A stretch of 64,000 nt of DNA from positions 1,910,019 to 1,974,018 of the forward strand of contig NZ_CP036523.1 of NCBI RefSeq assembly GCF_008151785.1, in the 5' to 3' direction. Source of the stretch: Peptacetobacter hiranonis. GTDB taxonomy: Bacteria; Bacillota; Clostridia; Peptostreptococcales; Peptostreptococcaceae. Numbering within the stretch: the stretch's first letter is position 1; every line of letters begins with the position of its first letter. The translations under genes and the position numbers were made by a program. Below, in pieces: positions 15,020 to 26,443 of the stretch. The notes beneath the pieces are model-generated. The model saw only the letters and a list, made by a program, of their open reading frames with translations, did not search any database and had not been told where the DNA came from.

Positions 15020-16159
15020 TTACTGTTTTATAAAATGAGATTTGTCTACATGACATAATGGGCATTCGTAATCGTCTGGTTCTTTTGTTATATCTCCTTC
15101 GTATACGTATCCACATACATCACAATAGTAACTTACTCCTGCATCTTCTGTTTTTGGTTCTTCCTCTTCTTTTACTGCTTCTTCTTTTTCTACTTTTATA
15201 AAGTGTGATTTATCTACTGCACATAATGGGCATACATAATCATCCGGTTCTTTTGTTATATCTCCTTCATATACGTATCCACATACGTCACAGTAGTAGC
15301 TTACTCCTGCATCTTCTGTTTTTGGTTCTTCTTTTTTAACTTCTTCTTTTGCAACAGATTTTTCTTCAGATTTTATAAAGTGTGACTTATCTACTCCACA
15401 TAATGGACATACATAGTCATCTGGCTCTTTTGTTATATCTCCTTCGTATACATATCCACATACATCACAGTAGTAGCTTACATTTTCTTCTACTGGTTCT
15501 TCTTCAACTTTTACAAAGTGTGATTTATCCATATGGCATAATGGACATTTATAGTCGTCTGGCTCTTTTGTTATATCTCCTTCGTATACATATCCACATA
15601 CATCACAGTAGTAACTTACTTTTCCTTCTGCTTTAGGAGCTTCTTCTTTTTTAACTTCTTCTTCAACATAAGTAGGAGCATTCTTTGGTGCTTTACCTTT
15701 TATTACTTTATGATAATAATCATAAGTCATAGGTTTGTGTTTTCCTACAAATCCTGAATTTGTTACTTTAGCAAGTATTAAAGAATGTGTTGCTGCATCT
15801 GTAAATGATACAACTTCACATATTAAATATCCGCTTATATCCTGAACCATTACTGGCATTTTATCTACATAATCATATTTGAAACCATCATATTTGTCAT
15901 TCTTTTCAGATGACTGGAAACCAAATGCTCTTATTATAGCTGGATCTGTATCTTCTGATAATATAGATACACTAAATCTTCCTTCTTCTTTTATACAATC
16001 ATGTGTAAAGTTATCTTTGTTCATACTTATACATATTAGTGCCGGATCCGCAGAAACCTGGAACACTGTGTTTACAACACACCCAACTTTTCTTCCATAT
16101 TTTAATGTACCTATTGTATAAAGTCCATAAGATAAGTTCTGTAAAACTTTCATATCCAT
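15020..16159 (-). CDS. Flavin reductase with four tandem rubredoxin domains
   Basis: The 379-residue protein starts with a flavoredoxin-type FMN-binding split-barrel domain (about 1-165). Four rubredoxin domains follow, centred near residues 200, 250, 305 and 360. Each has CDVCG and CPLC cysteine pairs around the same [14 protein letters not shown] core. The domains are separated by Glu/Lys-rich linkers. High-molecular-weight rubredoxin of acetogens has one such flavin domain and one rubredoxin and passes electrons to oxygen- or NO-reducing flavodiiron proteins. A similar detoxifying role is likely here, with four iron centres per chain. The gene stands alone between terminators. Confidence 0.92.
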   Translation of the reverse strand: MDMKVLQNLSYGLYTIGTLKYGRKVGCVVNTVFQVSADPALICISMNKDNFTHDCIKEEGRFSVSILSEDTDPAIIRAFGFQSSEKNDKYDGFKYDYVDKMPVMVQDISGYLICEVVSFTDAATHSLILAKVTNSGFVGKHKPMTYDYYHKVIKGKAPKNAPTYVEEEVKKEEAPKAEGKVSYYCDVCGYVYEGDITKEPDDYKCPLCHMDKSHFVKVEEEPVEENVSYYCDVCGYVYEGDITKEPDDYVCPLCGVDKSHFIKSEEKSVAKEEVKKEEPKTEDAGVSYYCDVCGYVYEGDITKEPDDYVCPLCAVDKSHFIKVEKEEAVKEEEEPKTEDAGVSYYCDVCGYVYEGDITKEPDDYECPLCHVDKSHFIKQ

Positions 16160-16240
16160 AATTTGTTTCCTCCTTAAAATTCATATAGTATATGTTTACC
16201 CAAATTTACTATCTGTTAAACATTTTTATAGTTATATTTT

Positions 16241-16271
16241 AAAAAAGGAGTTGCCAATTGACAACTCCCTT
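16241..16271 (-). terminator. Terminator of hpf
   Basis: GGGAGTTG and CAACTCC pair around an eight-base loop, followed by six T residues on the minus strand, about 42 bases after the hpf stop. Confidence 0.85.
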
Positions 16272-16312
16272 GTTTACATTTTATATACTATCTATTTATG
16301 GATTTATATAAT

Positions 16313-16861
16313 TTAAACTTCCTGTTCTATTAATCCATATCCGCCTTCTTTTCTCTTATATACTAAGCATATTTCGAAGCTTTCCCGATCTTTAAACATA
16401 TAGAAATCATGGTCTGTTAAATTCATCTGTAGTATAGCTTCTTCTATACTCATAGGTTTTAAATTGAATTTTTTTCTTCTTTCTATTACTACTTCTGGTT
16501 CTTCTACTTCGTAATCTAATTCCTGAGCTAGTTCTTCTATTCCTTCATATCTTATAGAGAAGTTGCCTGGTACTCTAGTTTTAAATTTATCTTTATATTT
16601 TATAATCTGTCTGCTTAACTTATCACAAACTAAATCAATTGCTGGATATAAATTATCCTGTTCTTCTTCCACTCTTATTGTGTGACCATTTACATTAGGT
16701 ATCATAACTTCTACCTTCTGTCTATTTTTCCCAGCGCTAACAGTTACCTTAACTTCTGTATCTTCATCTAGGTATTTTCCAAGTTTCTTTAGTTTATCTT
16801 CTGTATACCCTTTTATTCCATCTGTTAATTTAACATGTTTTCCAGTTACTGTAACTCTCAT
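16313..16861 (-). CDS. hpf: Long-form ribosome hibernation promoting factor
   Basis: The 182-residue protein is the long HPF/RaiA type. Residues 1-100 are the S30AE domain (MRVTVTGKHVKLTDGIKGY) that blocks the 30S decoding site. Residues 125-180 are the dimerisation domain (KPMSIEEAILQMNLTDHDFYMF) that makes 100S ribosome dimers in stationary phase. The ATG at 16861 with GGGAGAG upstream gives the family N-terminus; an ORF start at 16885 is too early. The structured raiA leader RNA known from some clostridia is not recognisable upstream. Confidence 0.96.
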   Translation of the reverse strand: MRVTVTGKHVKLTDGIKGYTEDKLKKLGKYLDEDTEVKVTVSAGKNRQKVEVMIPNVNGHTIRVEEEQDNLYPAIDLVCDKLSRQIIKYKDKFKTRVPGNFSIRYEGIEELAQELDYEVEEPEVVIERRKKFNLKPMSIEEAILQMNLTDHDFYMFKDRESFEICLVYKRKEGGYGLIEQEV

Positions 16862-17143
16862 AAAACTCTCTCCCTTCGCTGACATATACCGTTTTCCCTT
16901 AGTATATTTTATGTTTGATATATGTTTTTTTAGCTTATATATATAATAACTTATATTTATGCGAATTTACAGACTTTTTTTTAAATTGAAAGTGTGTTAT
17001 TATAAATATAACCGAGTGTCAATTTCACTGTCATTTTTATTTATATGAAATTCATTGATATAGACTTTTAAATCTATATCTTTTTTTATAATTATTTTTT
17101 AATTTGACTATATTTTTTATTTTTATATAAACTATTTTTTTAC

Positions 17144-17180
17144 AAAAAAAGATTAAAAGCCTGGATAAAATATCCAGGCC
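17144..17180 (-). terminator. Terminator of rpsU-yqeY
   Basis: GCCTGGATA and TATCCAGGC enclose a three-base loop. TTTT, a short break and then seven T residues follow on the minus strand. The bases between this and the hpf start (16862-17143) are AT-rich and hold nothing else I can identify. Confidence 0.85.
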
Positions 17181-17192
17181 ATATATACATAT

Positions 17193-17636
17193 TTATTGTA
17201 AGTTTTCCTTAACTAATTTATTAATTAGTTTTCCATCAGCTCTACCTTTTGTTTTAGGTTTTATAACTGACATTATTTTTCCCATATCCTTCATAGAAGT
17301 TGCTCCTACTTCAGATATAGTCTGTTTTACAATCTCATTTAGCTCTTCTTCGCTTAATTGTTGAGGTAGGTACTCTTTTAATACTTCTATTTCTGATCTA
17401 GTCTCTTCAACTAAATCTTCCCTTCCAGCATCTAGAAATTGTTCTAAACTGTCATTGCGCTGTTTTAGCTGTTTTGATATTATATCTATAATATCATCAT
17501 CGTTCAATTCGATTCGTTTATCAACTTCTACCTGCTTTATTGAAGATCTTATTAAAGTTATAACTGATTTTCTCAATGTATCTTTGTTTTTCATTGAAGT
17601 CTTTAGATCTTCTTGTAATTTTTGTTTAAGGGTCAT
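17193..17636 (-). CDS. yqeY: GatB/YqeY domain protein
   Basis: The 147-residue protein matches YqeY throughout: an N-terminal helical segment (MTLKQKLQEDLKTSMKNKD) and a GatB-tail-like C-terminal domain. The GatB tail contacts tRNA in the amidotransferase, so YqeY is suspected to bind RNA or tRNA, but its function is not established. It follows rpsU by 30 bases, a conserved pairing in Firmicutes. Confidence 0.93.
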   Translation of the reverse strand: MTLKQKLQEDLKTSMKNKDTLRKSVITLIRSSIKQVEVDKRIELNDDDIIDIISKQLKQRNDSLEQFLDAGREDLVEETRSEIEVLKEYLPQQLSEEELNEIVKQTISEVGATSMKDMGKIMSVIKPKTKGRADGKLINKLVKENLQ

Positions 17637-17666
17637 TTCCCCTCACCTCTTTGTTTTTATTTGCTA

Positions 17667-17846
17667 CTATCTTTTAGCGTTTTTTCTTCTAGCTGCTTCA
17701 GCTTTTTTCTTACGTTTTACACTTGGTTTATCGTAGTGTTCTCTTTTTCTAACTTCAGACATTATGCCAGACATTGCACACTGACGTTTAAATCTTCTTA
17801 AAGCACTGTCTAATGATTCATTTTCTCTTACTCTAACTTCTGACAT
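17667..17846 (-). CDS. rpsU: 30S ribosomal protein S21
   Basis: S21 joins the 30S subunit near the anti-Shine-Dalgarno region of 16S rRNA. The 59-residue product begins [20 protein letters not shown], the family N-terminus, and ends in a basic Lys/Arg tail. The start at 17846 has a very strong GGAGGGAGGG site; a start at 17873 would add nine residues that belong to the leader. A sigmaA promoter lies about 80 bases upstream. Confidence 0.96.
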   Translation of the reverse strand: MSEVRVRENESLDSALRRFKRQCAMSGIMSEVRKREHYDKPSVKRKKKAEAARRKNAKR

Positions 17847-17925
17847 TCTTTTTCCCTCCCTCCGATAGCGCAATTATGCTGGGACTGTAACAACTGTTAA
17901 GGATTACAAACCTAACACTTAATCT

Positions 17926-17954
17926 AGTATAAACTAAATCTTTACTTTTATCAA
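17926..17954 (-). promoter_or_regulatory. Promoter of rpsU
   Basis: TTGATA and TATACT are separated by 17 bases on the minus strand, about 80 bases before the rpsU start. Confidence 0.75.
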
Positions 17955-18045
17955 GTATTTTTATTCCTAATCCGACATTTTTTTTAACATTTTTTTAAAA
18001 TTACCCAATCATACATTTCGCTAAGATTTATCTAGGAAAATATTC

Positions 18046-18396
18046 CTATTTTTCTTCTGCTTCGTAGTTAGGAAGTTTTTTACCTGCTAGTACATGGTAG
18101 TGTATGTGTTTAACTTCCTGACCACCATCTTCACCGCAGTTGTTTATTATTCTGAATCCAGTTTTATCGAATCCTTTTTCTTTAGCTATTGTGTTTATAG
18201 CATTGTGTATATCAGCTATTATACCCATTTCTTCTGCTGGCACGTCTAATATACTAGCATAGTGTTTTTTAGGTATTACAAGTATATGATATGGCGCAAC
18301 AGGATTAAGGTCGTTAAACGCTAATATTTTATCATCTTCATAAACTTTTGATGATGGTATTTCTCCATTTGCTATTTTACAGAATATACAATCCAT
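18046..18396 (-). CDS. HIT-family nucleotide-binding protein
   Basis: The 116-residue protein is a HinT-type purine nucleoside phosphoramidase. The active-site histidine triad is seen in VKHIHYHVLAG near the C-terminus, and the N-terminal CIFCKIANGEIPSSKVYED is typical, including the CxxC-type pair. Such enzymes hydrolyse AMP-N-linked adducts, but the physiological substrate is unclear. It lies between mtaB and rpsU. Confidence 0.95.
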   Translation of the reverse strand: MDCIFCKIANGEIPSSKVYEDDKILAFNDLNPVAPYHILVIPKKHYASILDVPAEEMGIIADIHNAINTIAKEKGFDKTGFRIINNCGEDGGQEVKHIHYHVLAGKKLPNYEAEEK

Positions 18397-18443
18397 AATT
18401 ATTTCACCTCCGATTTGTTATCTTTATAAATTTCTACACCAAA

Positions 18444-18497
18444 ATAAAAAATCCTTCTTTTTTCACCAAATTAATTGGTAAAATCAGAAGGATTTAT
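18444..18497 (-). terminator. Terminator of mtaB
   Basis: AAATCCTTCT and AGAAGGATTT form the outer stem, with an inner ACCAAATTAATTGGT hairpin; T residues follow on the minus strand. It lies directly after the mtaB stop. Confidence 0.85.
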
Positions 18498-18504
18498 TTT
18501 TATA

Positions 18505-19803
18505 CTATATTAATACACCCTCAACATAGTCTTCTTTTATTCCAGTTATTTTTACTTTTCTTATCTGTCCAGAAATATCTTCTTCACTTGGAGCTTCAAC
18601 TCTCATATAGTTCATTGTAAGCCCTTCATAATTTCCAGACTTAGTAGTTTCTTCAAATAAAACATCCATTTCTCTTCCTATAAATCTTTCAGCAAATTTA
18701 TCGAAATTATTTTTAGATAGAGATATAAGTTGTTCACTTCTCATATGTTTTACCTGAGGATCTATCTGGTTGTCCATCTTAGCTGCTGGAGTACCTTTTC
18801 TTGGAGAATATTTGAATATGTGCATCTGTGCTAATTCTATATCTTTTAAGAATTCATAAGTCTGTTTAAATTCTTCATTAGTTTCTCCAGGGAATCCTAC
18901 TATAACATCTGTAGTTATAGCAACATCCGGCATTTTTTCTCTTAATCTATCTACTATTTCTTTATATTCTTTAGTAGTATATCTTCTGTTCATTCTATCT
19001 AATGTAGCATCACATCCACTCTGTAGTGATAAATGGAAGTGAGGACAAACTTTATTCATTTTAGAAATTTCTTCTACAAACTCATCAGTGAATAATATCG
19101 GTTCAACTGAACTAGTTCTTATTCTTTCTATACCATCTATTTCATTTACAGCTTTTATAACGTCTAGTAATTTAACTTCTTTGTCCTTTATATCTTTTCC
19201 ATAAGATGCAACGTGTATTCCAGTAAGTACTACCTCTTTATAGCCCTTAGAAGCCAATAATTTAACTTCTTCAACTATATTATCAAGATCTCTACTTCTA
19301 ACTCTTCCTCTTGCATAAGGAATTATACAATATGTACAGAATCTATCGCATCCATCCTGAATTTTCATAAACGCTCTAGTTCTACCATTAGTCTGAGTTA
19401 TTTCTATTTCTTCAAATTCTTTTACCTTCATTATATCGTCTACTGTAGACACCTTATCATTGCATGTAACAGCCTCTACCTTTTCAACGATATGTCTTCT
19501 ATCATTAGTACCCATAACTAGATTTACTTCTTCTATATCTAGTATCTCCTCTGGAGCAACCTGAGAATAGCATCCTACAACCGCTATTACAGAGTTTGGG
19601 TTCTTTTTCTTAACTCTTCTTATATACTGTCTTGATTTTCTATCACTCATGTGAGTAACAGTACAAGTATTTATAACATAAACATCTGCATATTCTTCAC
19701 TCTGAACGTGCTCATATCCAGCATGTTCAAATAATTCTATCATAGCTTCTGTTTCATACTGGTTTACTTTACATCCAAGTGTGTAAAAAGCAACTTTTTT
19801 CAC
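18505..19803 (-). CDS. mtaB: tRNA t6A37 methylthiotransferase MtaB
   Basis: MtaB converts t6A to ms2t6A at position 37 of ANN-decoding tRNAs. The 432-residue protein has the UPF0004 domain (FYTLGCKVNQYETEAM with its cluster-binding cysteines), the radical-SAM CDRFCTYC motif near residue 150 and a C-terminal TRAM domain. The N-terminal sequence separates it from MiaB and RimO. The ATG at 19803 directly follows the rsmE stop codon, so the pair is translationally coupled. Confidence 0.95.
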   Translation of the reverse strand: MKKVAFYTLGCKVNQYETEAMIELFEHAGYEHVQSEEYADVYVINTCTVTHMSDRKSRQYIRRVKKKNPNSVIAVVGCYSQVAPEEILDIEEVNLVMGTNDRRHIVEKVEAVTCNDKVSTVDDIMKVKEFEEIEITQTNGRTRAFMKIQDGCDRFCTYCIIPYARGRVRSRDLDNIVEEVKLLASKGYKEVVLTGIHVASYGKDIKDKEVKLLDVIKAVNEIDGIERIRTSSVEPILFTDEFVEEISKMNKVCPHFHLSLQSGCDATLDRMNRRYTTKEYKEIVDRLREKMPDVAITTDVIVGFPGETNEEFKQTYEFLKDIELAQMHIFKYSPRKGTPAAKMDNQIDPQVKHMRSEQLISLSKNNFDKFAERFIGREMDVLFEETTKSGNYEGLTMNYMRVEAPSEEDISGQIRKVKITGIKEDYVEGVLI

Positions 19804-20574
19804 TTATATTTCTCCTCCTAAATCACCTAATTCATATTGTACAAGTGCTGAGGCTACAGTAGATGCAGTTTCTGTTCTAAGAATTCTAGGACCAAGAGTA
19901 ACTACTTTTGCTCCATTTTCTTTAAGTGCATCTATTTCTTCGTCAGCAATTCCACCTTCTGGTCCTATAAATATTCCTATACTTTCTATATCAAGCCCTC
20001 TTATCTCTTTAACTAAAGGTATATTTCTTTCGTCTTCATAAGGGCAAATATTATAATCATTTCTCTTCATATCCTCAAGAGCTTCTTTAAAACTTAAAAC
20101 CCCTTTTAATGTAGGAATTTTTCCTCTCTTAGACTGTTTAGCTGCTTCATAGATGATTCTTTCCCATCTTTCAAGCTTTTTATCTTCTTTTTTACCGTCT
20201 ACTTTTGCAACACTTCTCTTAGTATCTACTAGAATTATTTCATCAGTTCCAACTTCTGTTAATTTCTGAAGAATATACTCCATTTTAGGACCTTTTGGCA
20301 TTCCCTGATATACTCTAACTCTTAGCTTAGACTCTCTTTTTATATCTCTTTTGTCTATTATATCTAGACAAACTTCTTCTTTAGACATAGATTTTATTTC
20401 ACCAACATACTCGTTATCTTCTCCGTCACAGATTTCAAGTTTTTCGCCTTCTCTATATCTAAGAACTTTTGTTATATGCTTTACATCTTCACCTTCTATG
20501 ATGCATGTATTTTCTTCTAAATTTATATTGTTCTTGTCTACAAAAAATCTATCCATAGTCCATGTCCAATCCAT
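19804..20574 (-). CDS. rsmE: 16S rRNA m3U1498 methyltransferase RsmE
   Basis: RsmE methylates N3 of U1498 in helix 44 of 16S rRNA. The 256-residue SPOUT-fold enzyme shows the N-terminal PUA-like part (MDRFFVDK ... HITKVLRYREGE) and the knot motifs GIFIGPEGGIADEEIDAL and TLGPRILRTETA. The ATG at 20574 has AAAGGA 7 bases upstream, so the six-residue extension MDWTWT before the usual MDRFF start may be real. It lies between prmA and mtaB. Confidence 0.95.
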   Translation of the reverse strand: MDWTWTMDRFFVDKNNINLEENTCIIEGEDVKHITKVLRYREGEKLEICDGEDNEYVGEIKSMSKEEVCLDIIDKRDIKRESKLRVRVYQGMPKGPKMEYILQKLTEVGTDEIILVDTKRSVAKVDGKKEDKKLERWERIIYEAAKQSKRGKIPTLKGVLSFKEALEDMKRNDYNICPYEDERNIPLVKEIRGLDIESIGIFIGPEGGIADEEIDALKENGAKVVTLGPRILRTETASTVASALVQYELGDLGGEI

Positions 20575-20626
20575 AATAATATCCTTTTAAAATAAATTTT
20601 TATTCTACAAAATCTCTAATCAAGAT

Positions 20627-21574
20627 TTATTTTTTTATTTTAGATACTATAGCAGACCATTCTCCTTTTCTGATAACTTCTACTATTTCAAATCCATTTT
20701 CTTCAAGACTTTCTACTACTTCATCTATTTTTGCAAGTATTATACCTGAAGATATAAACACAGCATCTTCTTTCATAAACTGCTGTACATCCTTAGCAAG
20801 TATTTTTATTATATCTGCTATTATATTAGCCACAACAACGTCTGCTTTGTCATGTATAACATCAGTTAAGTTTCCATGAAGTACTGTAACTTTATCTTCT
20901 ACATTACTTTCTTTTACATTTTCTTTAGCAACTTCAACAGCTACTTCATCTAAATCAACTGCTGTTACATCGTTAGCACCTAATTTAGCAGCTGCTATTG
21001 CTAATATACCACTACCACAACCTATATCGAATACCTTAGCATCTGGAGTAACGTATTTTTCTAACTGGCATATACACATACTAGTTGTTTCGTGAGTACC
21101 TGTACCAAATGCCATACCTGGATCTAACTCTATAACTATATCTCCATCCTGTTCTTCGTATTCTTCCCAAGATGGTTTTATAACTATCTTTTCACCTACT
21201 TTAGTTGGTTTGTAGTATTTTTTCCAGTTATTCGCCCAATCAGCTTCATTAACTGTATCTAAAGACACACTTCCTTCACCTGGATCTATACCGAAATCTT
21301 TAAGTGTAGATATTCTATGTCTTACATTTTCAACGAATTCTGGTACATTTTTTTCTTCAGATATATATGTTTTTATTTTTACGCAGTCTTCTCCACTTTT
21401 GTTGAATACTTCTTCTTCAACATAATCCCAATCATATTCGTGTTTTTTCTGGAATTTGAAGTCATTAGGGTCTTCTATCATAGCCCCTGCTGCTCCATTT
21501 TCATAAAGTATATTTGTTATAGCCTCAACTGCTTCTGTAGTTGTTCTAATTGTTACTTCTATCCAATTTCCCAT
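20627..21574 (-). CDS. prmA: Ribosomal protein L11 methyltransferase
   Basis: PrmA trimethylates ribosomal protein L11. The 315-residue protein has an N-terminal substrate-binding domain (GNWIEVTIRTTTEAVEAI) and a Rossmann SAM domain with VFDIGCGSGILAIAAAKLG and VVANIIADI. The ATG at 21574 has GGAGG 8 bases upstream and is preferred to the in-frame ATG at 21589. It follows dnaJ at a distance, as in many clostridial heat-shock clusters. Confidence 0.95.
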   Translation of the reverse strand: MGNWIEVTIRTTTEAVEAITNILYENGAAGAMIEDPNDFKFQKKHEYDWDYVEEEVFNKSGEDCVKIKTYISEEKNVPEFVENVRHRISTLKDFGIDPGEGSVSLDTVNEADWANNWKKYYKPTKVGEKIVIKPSWEEYEEQDGDIVIELDPGMAFGTGTHETTSMCICQLEKYVTPDAKVFDIGCGSGILAIAAAKLGANDVTAVDLDEVAVEVAKENVKESNVEDKVTVLHGNLTDVIHDKADVVVANIIADIIKILAKDVQQFMKEDAVFISSGIILAKIDEVVESLEENGFEIVEVIRKGEWSAIVSKIKK

Positions 21575-21699
21575 TTTTGTAACCTCCATCTAAAAAATAT
21601 TATTCTTTAAATTGACACATGGTCAAAATTTTCCATTTTACATTACCTTTTATTATATCATACTATATAACAATTTTTATCTATTATCTTTTCTTTCTA

Positions 21700-21741
21700 G
21701 AAAAAAAGGTTGTGCTACTAAATCTTCATAGCACAACCTTA
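21700..21741 (-). terminator. Terminator of the 144-residue membrane protein gene
   Basis: AAGGTTGTGCTA and TAGCACAACCTT pair around a ten-base loop, with seven T residues following on the minus strand. Confidence 0.88.
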
Positions 21742-21752
21742 TAAAAAACTAA

Positions 21753-22187
21753 CTATTTTTTTTTCTTCTTAGATGTCTTCTTTTTGCCATCGTGTTTAGG
21801 CTTTCTAGCTTCTCTCTCTAATCTTTCCTTTTCTCTTTTACCAGATAAGAAATAATCTAAAATACCAAATACTATCGCTGCAACCACAACAGTTATAAAG
21901 AAATTCATTATAGAACTTGCAAATATACCAGCACCTATACCAGCTATAATACTTGCTCCTTTTCCATCGCCTTTCCCTATAATATGGAATCCCTTCCAGT
22001 ATTCAAGCACCATTGCCACAAACACTAGCCCTAAAAGAACTCCACCCATGCTAGTAGTCTCATTATTTCTAAACTCAACCCCAGCAAAATTAACAACAAA
22101 ATGTTTAAGCGTAAAAATAACTAAAGCTGCTAAAAACAACTTCCCAGTCTCTACCCAATTTATACTAAACCCTTTCTTCTCTTCCAT
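21753..22187 (-). CDS. Small membrane protein of unknown function
   Basis: The 144-residue protein has about four hydrophobic segments (near residues 14-32, 45-62, 80-95 and 95-112) and a tail made almost only of Lys and Arg. GAGAGTAGTA lies upstream of its ATG. I recognise no family. It stands alone between the prmA and dnaJ regions with its own terminator. The basic cytoplasmic tail could bind nucleic acid or acidic lipids, but this is a guess. Confidence 0.75.
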   Translation of the reverse strand: MEEKKGFSINWVETGKLFLAALVIFTLKHFVVNFAGVEFRNNETTSMGGVLLGLVFVAMVLEYWKGFHIIGKGDGKGASIIAGIGAGIFASSIMNFFITVVVAAIVFGILDYFLSGKREKERLEREARKPKHDGKKKTSKKKKK

Positions 22188-22330
22188 TACTACTCTCCTT
22201 TACTAAACCTTTCATAACTATTCACAAATTTTTCTCATTACAAAAAATACCATTAATAAACCAATCTTTCAAGATAAATTTTCTTTTTTATCTACTTTTA
22301 CCAAAATCTTCTACTTTGGGGAAATAAAAT

Positions 22331-22537
22331 GAAAAAGAGATGTCCTAAAGATTTTTCATAAAAACTAACTTTAAACTTCAATATCGAATCTAATATGCTC
22401 TCGACAATCTGGAGGCACATCGCAACATATAAATGTGTTATAGAATAAATGCGATGTGCCGAAGCCTGGAGAGGAGTTTAGATTCGATTTGAAGTTAAAA
22501 AAAGATGCCCTTGAAAAATCTTGGACATCTCTTTTCA
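22331..22537. repeat. Structured element copy 1, nested in the dnaJ terminator
   Basis: A roughly 200-base imperfect hairpin follows dnaJ. The outer arms (AAAAGAGATGTCC and GGACATCTCTTTT) make an ordinary terminator. Inside is a second stem (ATCGAATCTAA/TTAGATTCGA), then the conserved strands CGACAATCTGG and GAAGCCTGGAG. Next comes a perfect 11-bp stem (GGCACATCGCA at 22414 with TGCGATGTGCC at 22450) enclosing ACATATAAATGTGTTA. Related copies lie at 28878, 34077 and 53753. The conserved strand reads rightwards, antisense to dnaJ. The family is not recognised. Confidence 0.7.
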
Positions 22538-22541
22538 TTAT

Positions 22542-23717
22542 TTATTTCTTTTTCTTTCCAAATAATCTATCTATTTTTTCCCCGAATGTGGCTTTTTTTT
22601 CGTGTTCTTTCGACCCACATTCACCTGCGAATTCTCTTAATAATTCTTTCTGTTTTTCAGAAAGTTTCTTAGGCACTTCTACATTGACCTTAACATACTG
22701 ATCACCATTAGAATTACCTCTAATACGTTTTATACCTCTATCTCTTAATCTAAATACTGTACCTGTCTGAGTACCTTCTGGTATAGTATATTTAACCTTA
22801 CCATCAAGAGTTGGCACTTCTATCTCATCACCAAGTGCTGCCTGAACAAATGTTATAGGCATATCTATATAAATATCGTATCCATCTCTTCTGAATATTT
22901 CATGAGGAGTAACTTCTACTATTATATATAAATCTCCTTTTGGAGCTCCTGGTTCACCAAATTCACCCTGTCCAGATAATTTTATCATCTGTCCATCATC
23001 TATACCTGCTGGTATATCAACTTCGATAGTCTTAGTTTTTCTTACACTACCAGTTCCCTTACATTTAGAACATGGAGTATCTATTATTTCACCAGTACCA
23101 TTACAGTTTGGACAAGTCTTAGTACTTGCTATATTACCAAATGGTGTTCTCTGTACACTTCTAACTGTACCAGTACCATTACAGTTTGGACAAGTTTTCT
23201 TAGAAGTACCTGGTTTTGCTCCTGTACCATGACATTCGCTACATTCTTCATTTCTAGTTACTTTTATTTCCTTTTTAACACCTTTTGCAGCTTCTTCAAA
23301 TGTAACTCTTACTCTCTGTCTTATATCAGCACCTCTTACTGGACCTCTTCTTCTTGAGCCAGATCCTCCAAATCCGCCGAATCCGCCACCGAATATATCT
23401 CCAAATATATCTTCAAATCCGCCAAATCCACTGAAGTCACCCTGACCAAAGCCGCCAAAGCCACCTTGACCACCGAATCCTCCTTGACCATTTACGCCAT
23501 CTGGACCAAACTGATCATATCTTTTTCTCTTTTCCTCATCTGATAATACTTCATATGCTTCATTTATTTCTTTGAATTTTTCTTCAGCTTCTTTATCACC
23601 TGGATTTCTATCTGGGTGATATTTCATAGCTAGTTTTCTATATGCTTTTTTAATTTCCTGAGCTGTTGCTGTCTTTTCAACGCCAAGAAGTTCATAATAA
23701 TCTCTTTTACTACTCAA
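22542..23717 (-). CDS. dnaJ: Chaperone DnaJ
   Basis: DnaJ is the Hsp40 co-chaperone that delivers substrates to DnaK and stimulates its ATPase. The 391-residue protein has the J domain with the HPD motif ([10 protein letters not shown]), a Gly/Phe-rich region, four CxxCxGxG zinc repeats (from CSECHGTG to CSKCKGTG) and the substrate-binding C-terminal domains. The start is TTG at 23717. It is the last gene of the hrcA-grpE-dnaK-dnaJ operon. Confidence 0.97.
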   Translation of the reverse strand: MSSKRDYYELLGVEKTATAQEIKKAYRKLAMKYHPDRNPGDKEAEEKFKEINEAYEVLSDEEKRKRYDQFGPDGVNGQGGFGGQGGFGGFGQGDFSGFGGFEDIFGDIFGGGFGGFGGSGSRRRGPVRGADIRQRVRVTFEEAAKGVKKEIKVTRNEECSECHGTGAKPGTSKKTCPNCNGTGTVRSVQRTPFGNIASTKTCPNCNGTGEIIDTPCSKCKGTGSVRKTKTIEVDIPAGIDDGQMIKLSGQGEFGEPGAPKGDLYIIVEVTPHEIFRRDGYDIYIDMPITFVQAALGDEIEVPTLDGKVKYTIPEGTQTGTVFRLRDRGIKRIRGNSNGDQYVKVNVEVPKKLSEKQKELLREFAGECGSKEHEKKATFGEKIDRLFGKKKK

Positions 23718-23763
23718 CCTGTGACACCGCCTTTTCCTTTCTCAAACTTTCTACAATAAAACA

Positions 23764-23796
23764 ATAGCTTGTAGAATATTTAAAACTACAAGCTAT
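23764..23796 (-). terminator. Hairpin between dnaK and dnaJ
   Basis: ATAGCTTGTAG and CTACAAGCTAT form a perfect 11-bp stem with an 11-base loop, followed on the minus strand by TGTTTTATT. It could partly terminate transcription or protect dnaK mRNA, lowering dnaJ relative to dnaK. Confidence 0.6.
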
Positions 23797-23914
23797 CATT
23801 CATACTTTATAATTCTACTTTAATATCTTACTTTATTCACAGGTCAATTACAAGCTATATAGTCTTTTTTCCTGGAATAATCACATTCAGTTATTTAATA
23901 CTAAAGGTTAGATA

Positions 23915-25780
<1,866 letters not shown>

Positions 25781-25834
25781 TCATATTATGATTTGTAATT
25801 TACCTTTTCATTTAATTAATTTATTTGCTATTTA

Positions 25835-26407
25835 TTAGCAAGAAACTTTTACCATAGTTGCTCTTACAACTTTTTCATTTAATTTATATCCTTTTTGTAG
25901 CACATCTACAACCTTACCAGGTTCTACACCACATATATGATCCTGCATAACTGCCTGATGGAAGTTTGGATCGAAAGGCTCATCTTCAGCTGGTATTTCT
26001 TTAAGACCAAATTTACCAAGAGTATCTAAAAGCTGTTTTAAAACTAGCTCAACACCCTGATAAACTGCTGTACCTTTATCTGCTGAATCTAAAGCTCTTT
26101 CCATATTGTCTATAACAGGAATAAGTTCTGCCATTATTTTTTCATTGGCAAATATTCCTATATTTTCTTTTTCTTCATTAGTTCTTCTTCTGTAGTTTGC
26201 ATACTCAGCTTGAAGTCTCTGATATTTATCATTTAAATCCGCTATTTCATCTTTTAATTTTTTTTCTTCAAGTTTAGCATTTATATCTGTTACGTTTTCT
26301 GCTTCACCTTCTATCTCTTCATTAGAAACATTTACTTCTTCATTCTGAGCTTTCTCAGCCGTTTTAGTATCTTTTGTCTCCTCGTTTATACCTTTATTAT
26401 TTTCCAA
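25835..26407 (-). CDS. grpE: Nucleotide exchange factor GrpE
   Basis: GrpE releases ADP from DnaK. The protein of about 190 residues has an acidic, disordered N-terminus, a long coiled coil (KYQRLQAEYANYRRRTNEEKE) and a C-terminal beta domain ending VVRATMVKVSC. TTG at 26407 has GAGGGG 8 bases upstream and is preferred to the ATG at 26416, which is too close to the same site. It lies between hrcA and dnaK. Confidence 0.95.
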   Translation of the reverse strand: MENNKGINEETKDTKTAEKAQNEEVNVSNEEIEGEAENVTDINAKLEEKKLKDEIADLNDKYQRLQAEYANYRRRTNEEKENIGIFANEKIMAELIPVIDNMERALDSADKGTAVYQGVELVLKQLLDTLGKFGLKEIPAEDEPFDPNFHQAVMQDHICGVEPGKVVDVLQKGYKLNEKVVRATMVKVSC

Positions 26408-26443
26408 GACATACACCCCTCAGTCAATCAGCAAATCGCTGTT

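Noticed and set aside
16862-17143. raiA-type structured leader RNA upstream of hpf
   Set aside because: The region is AT-rich without the long conserved folded segments expected of that RNA.
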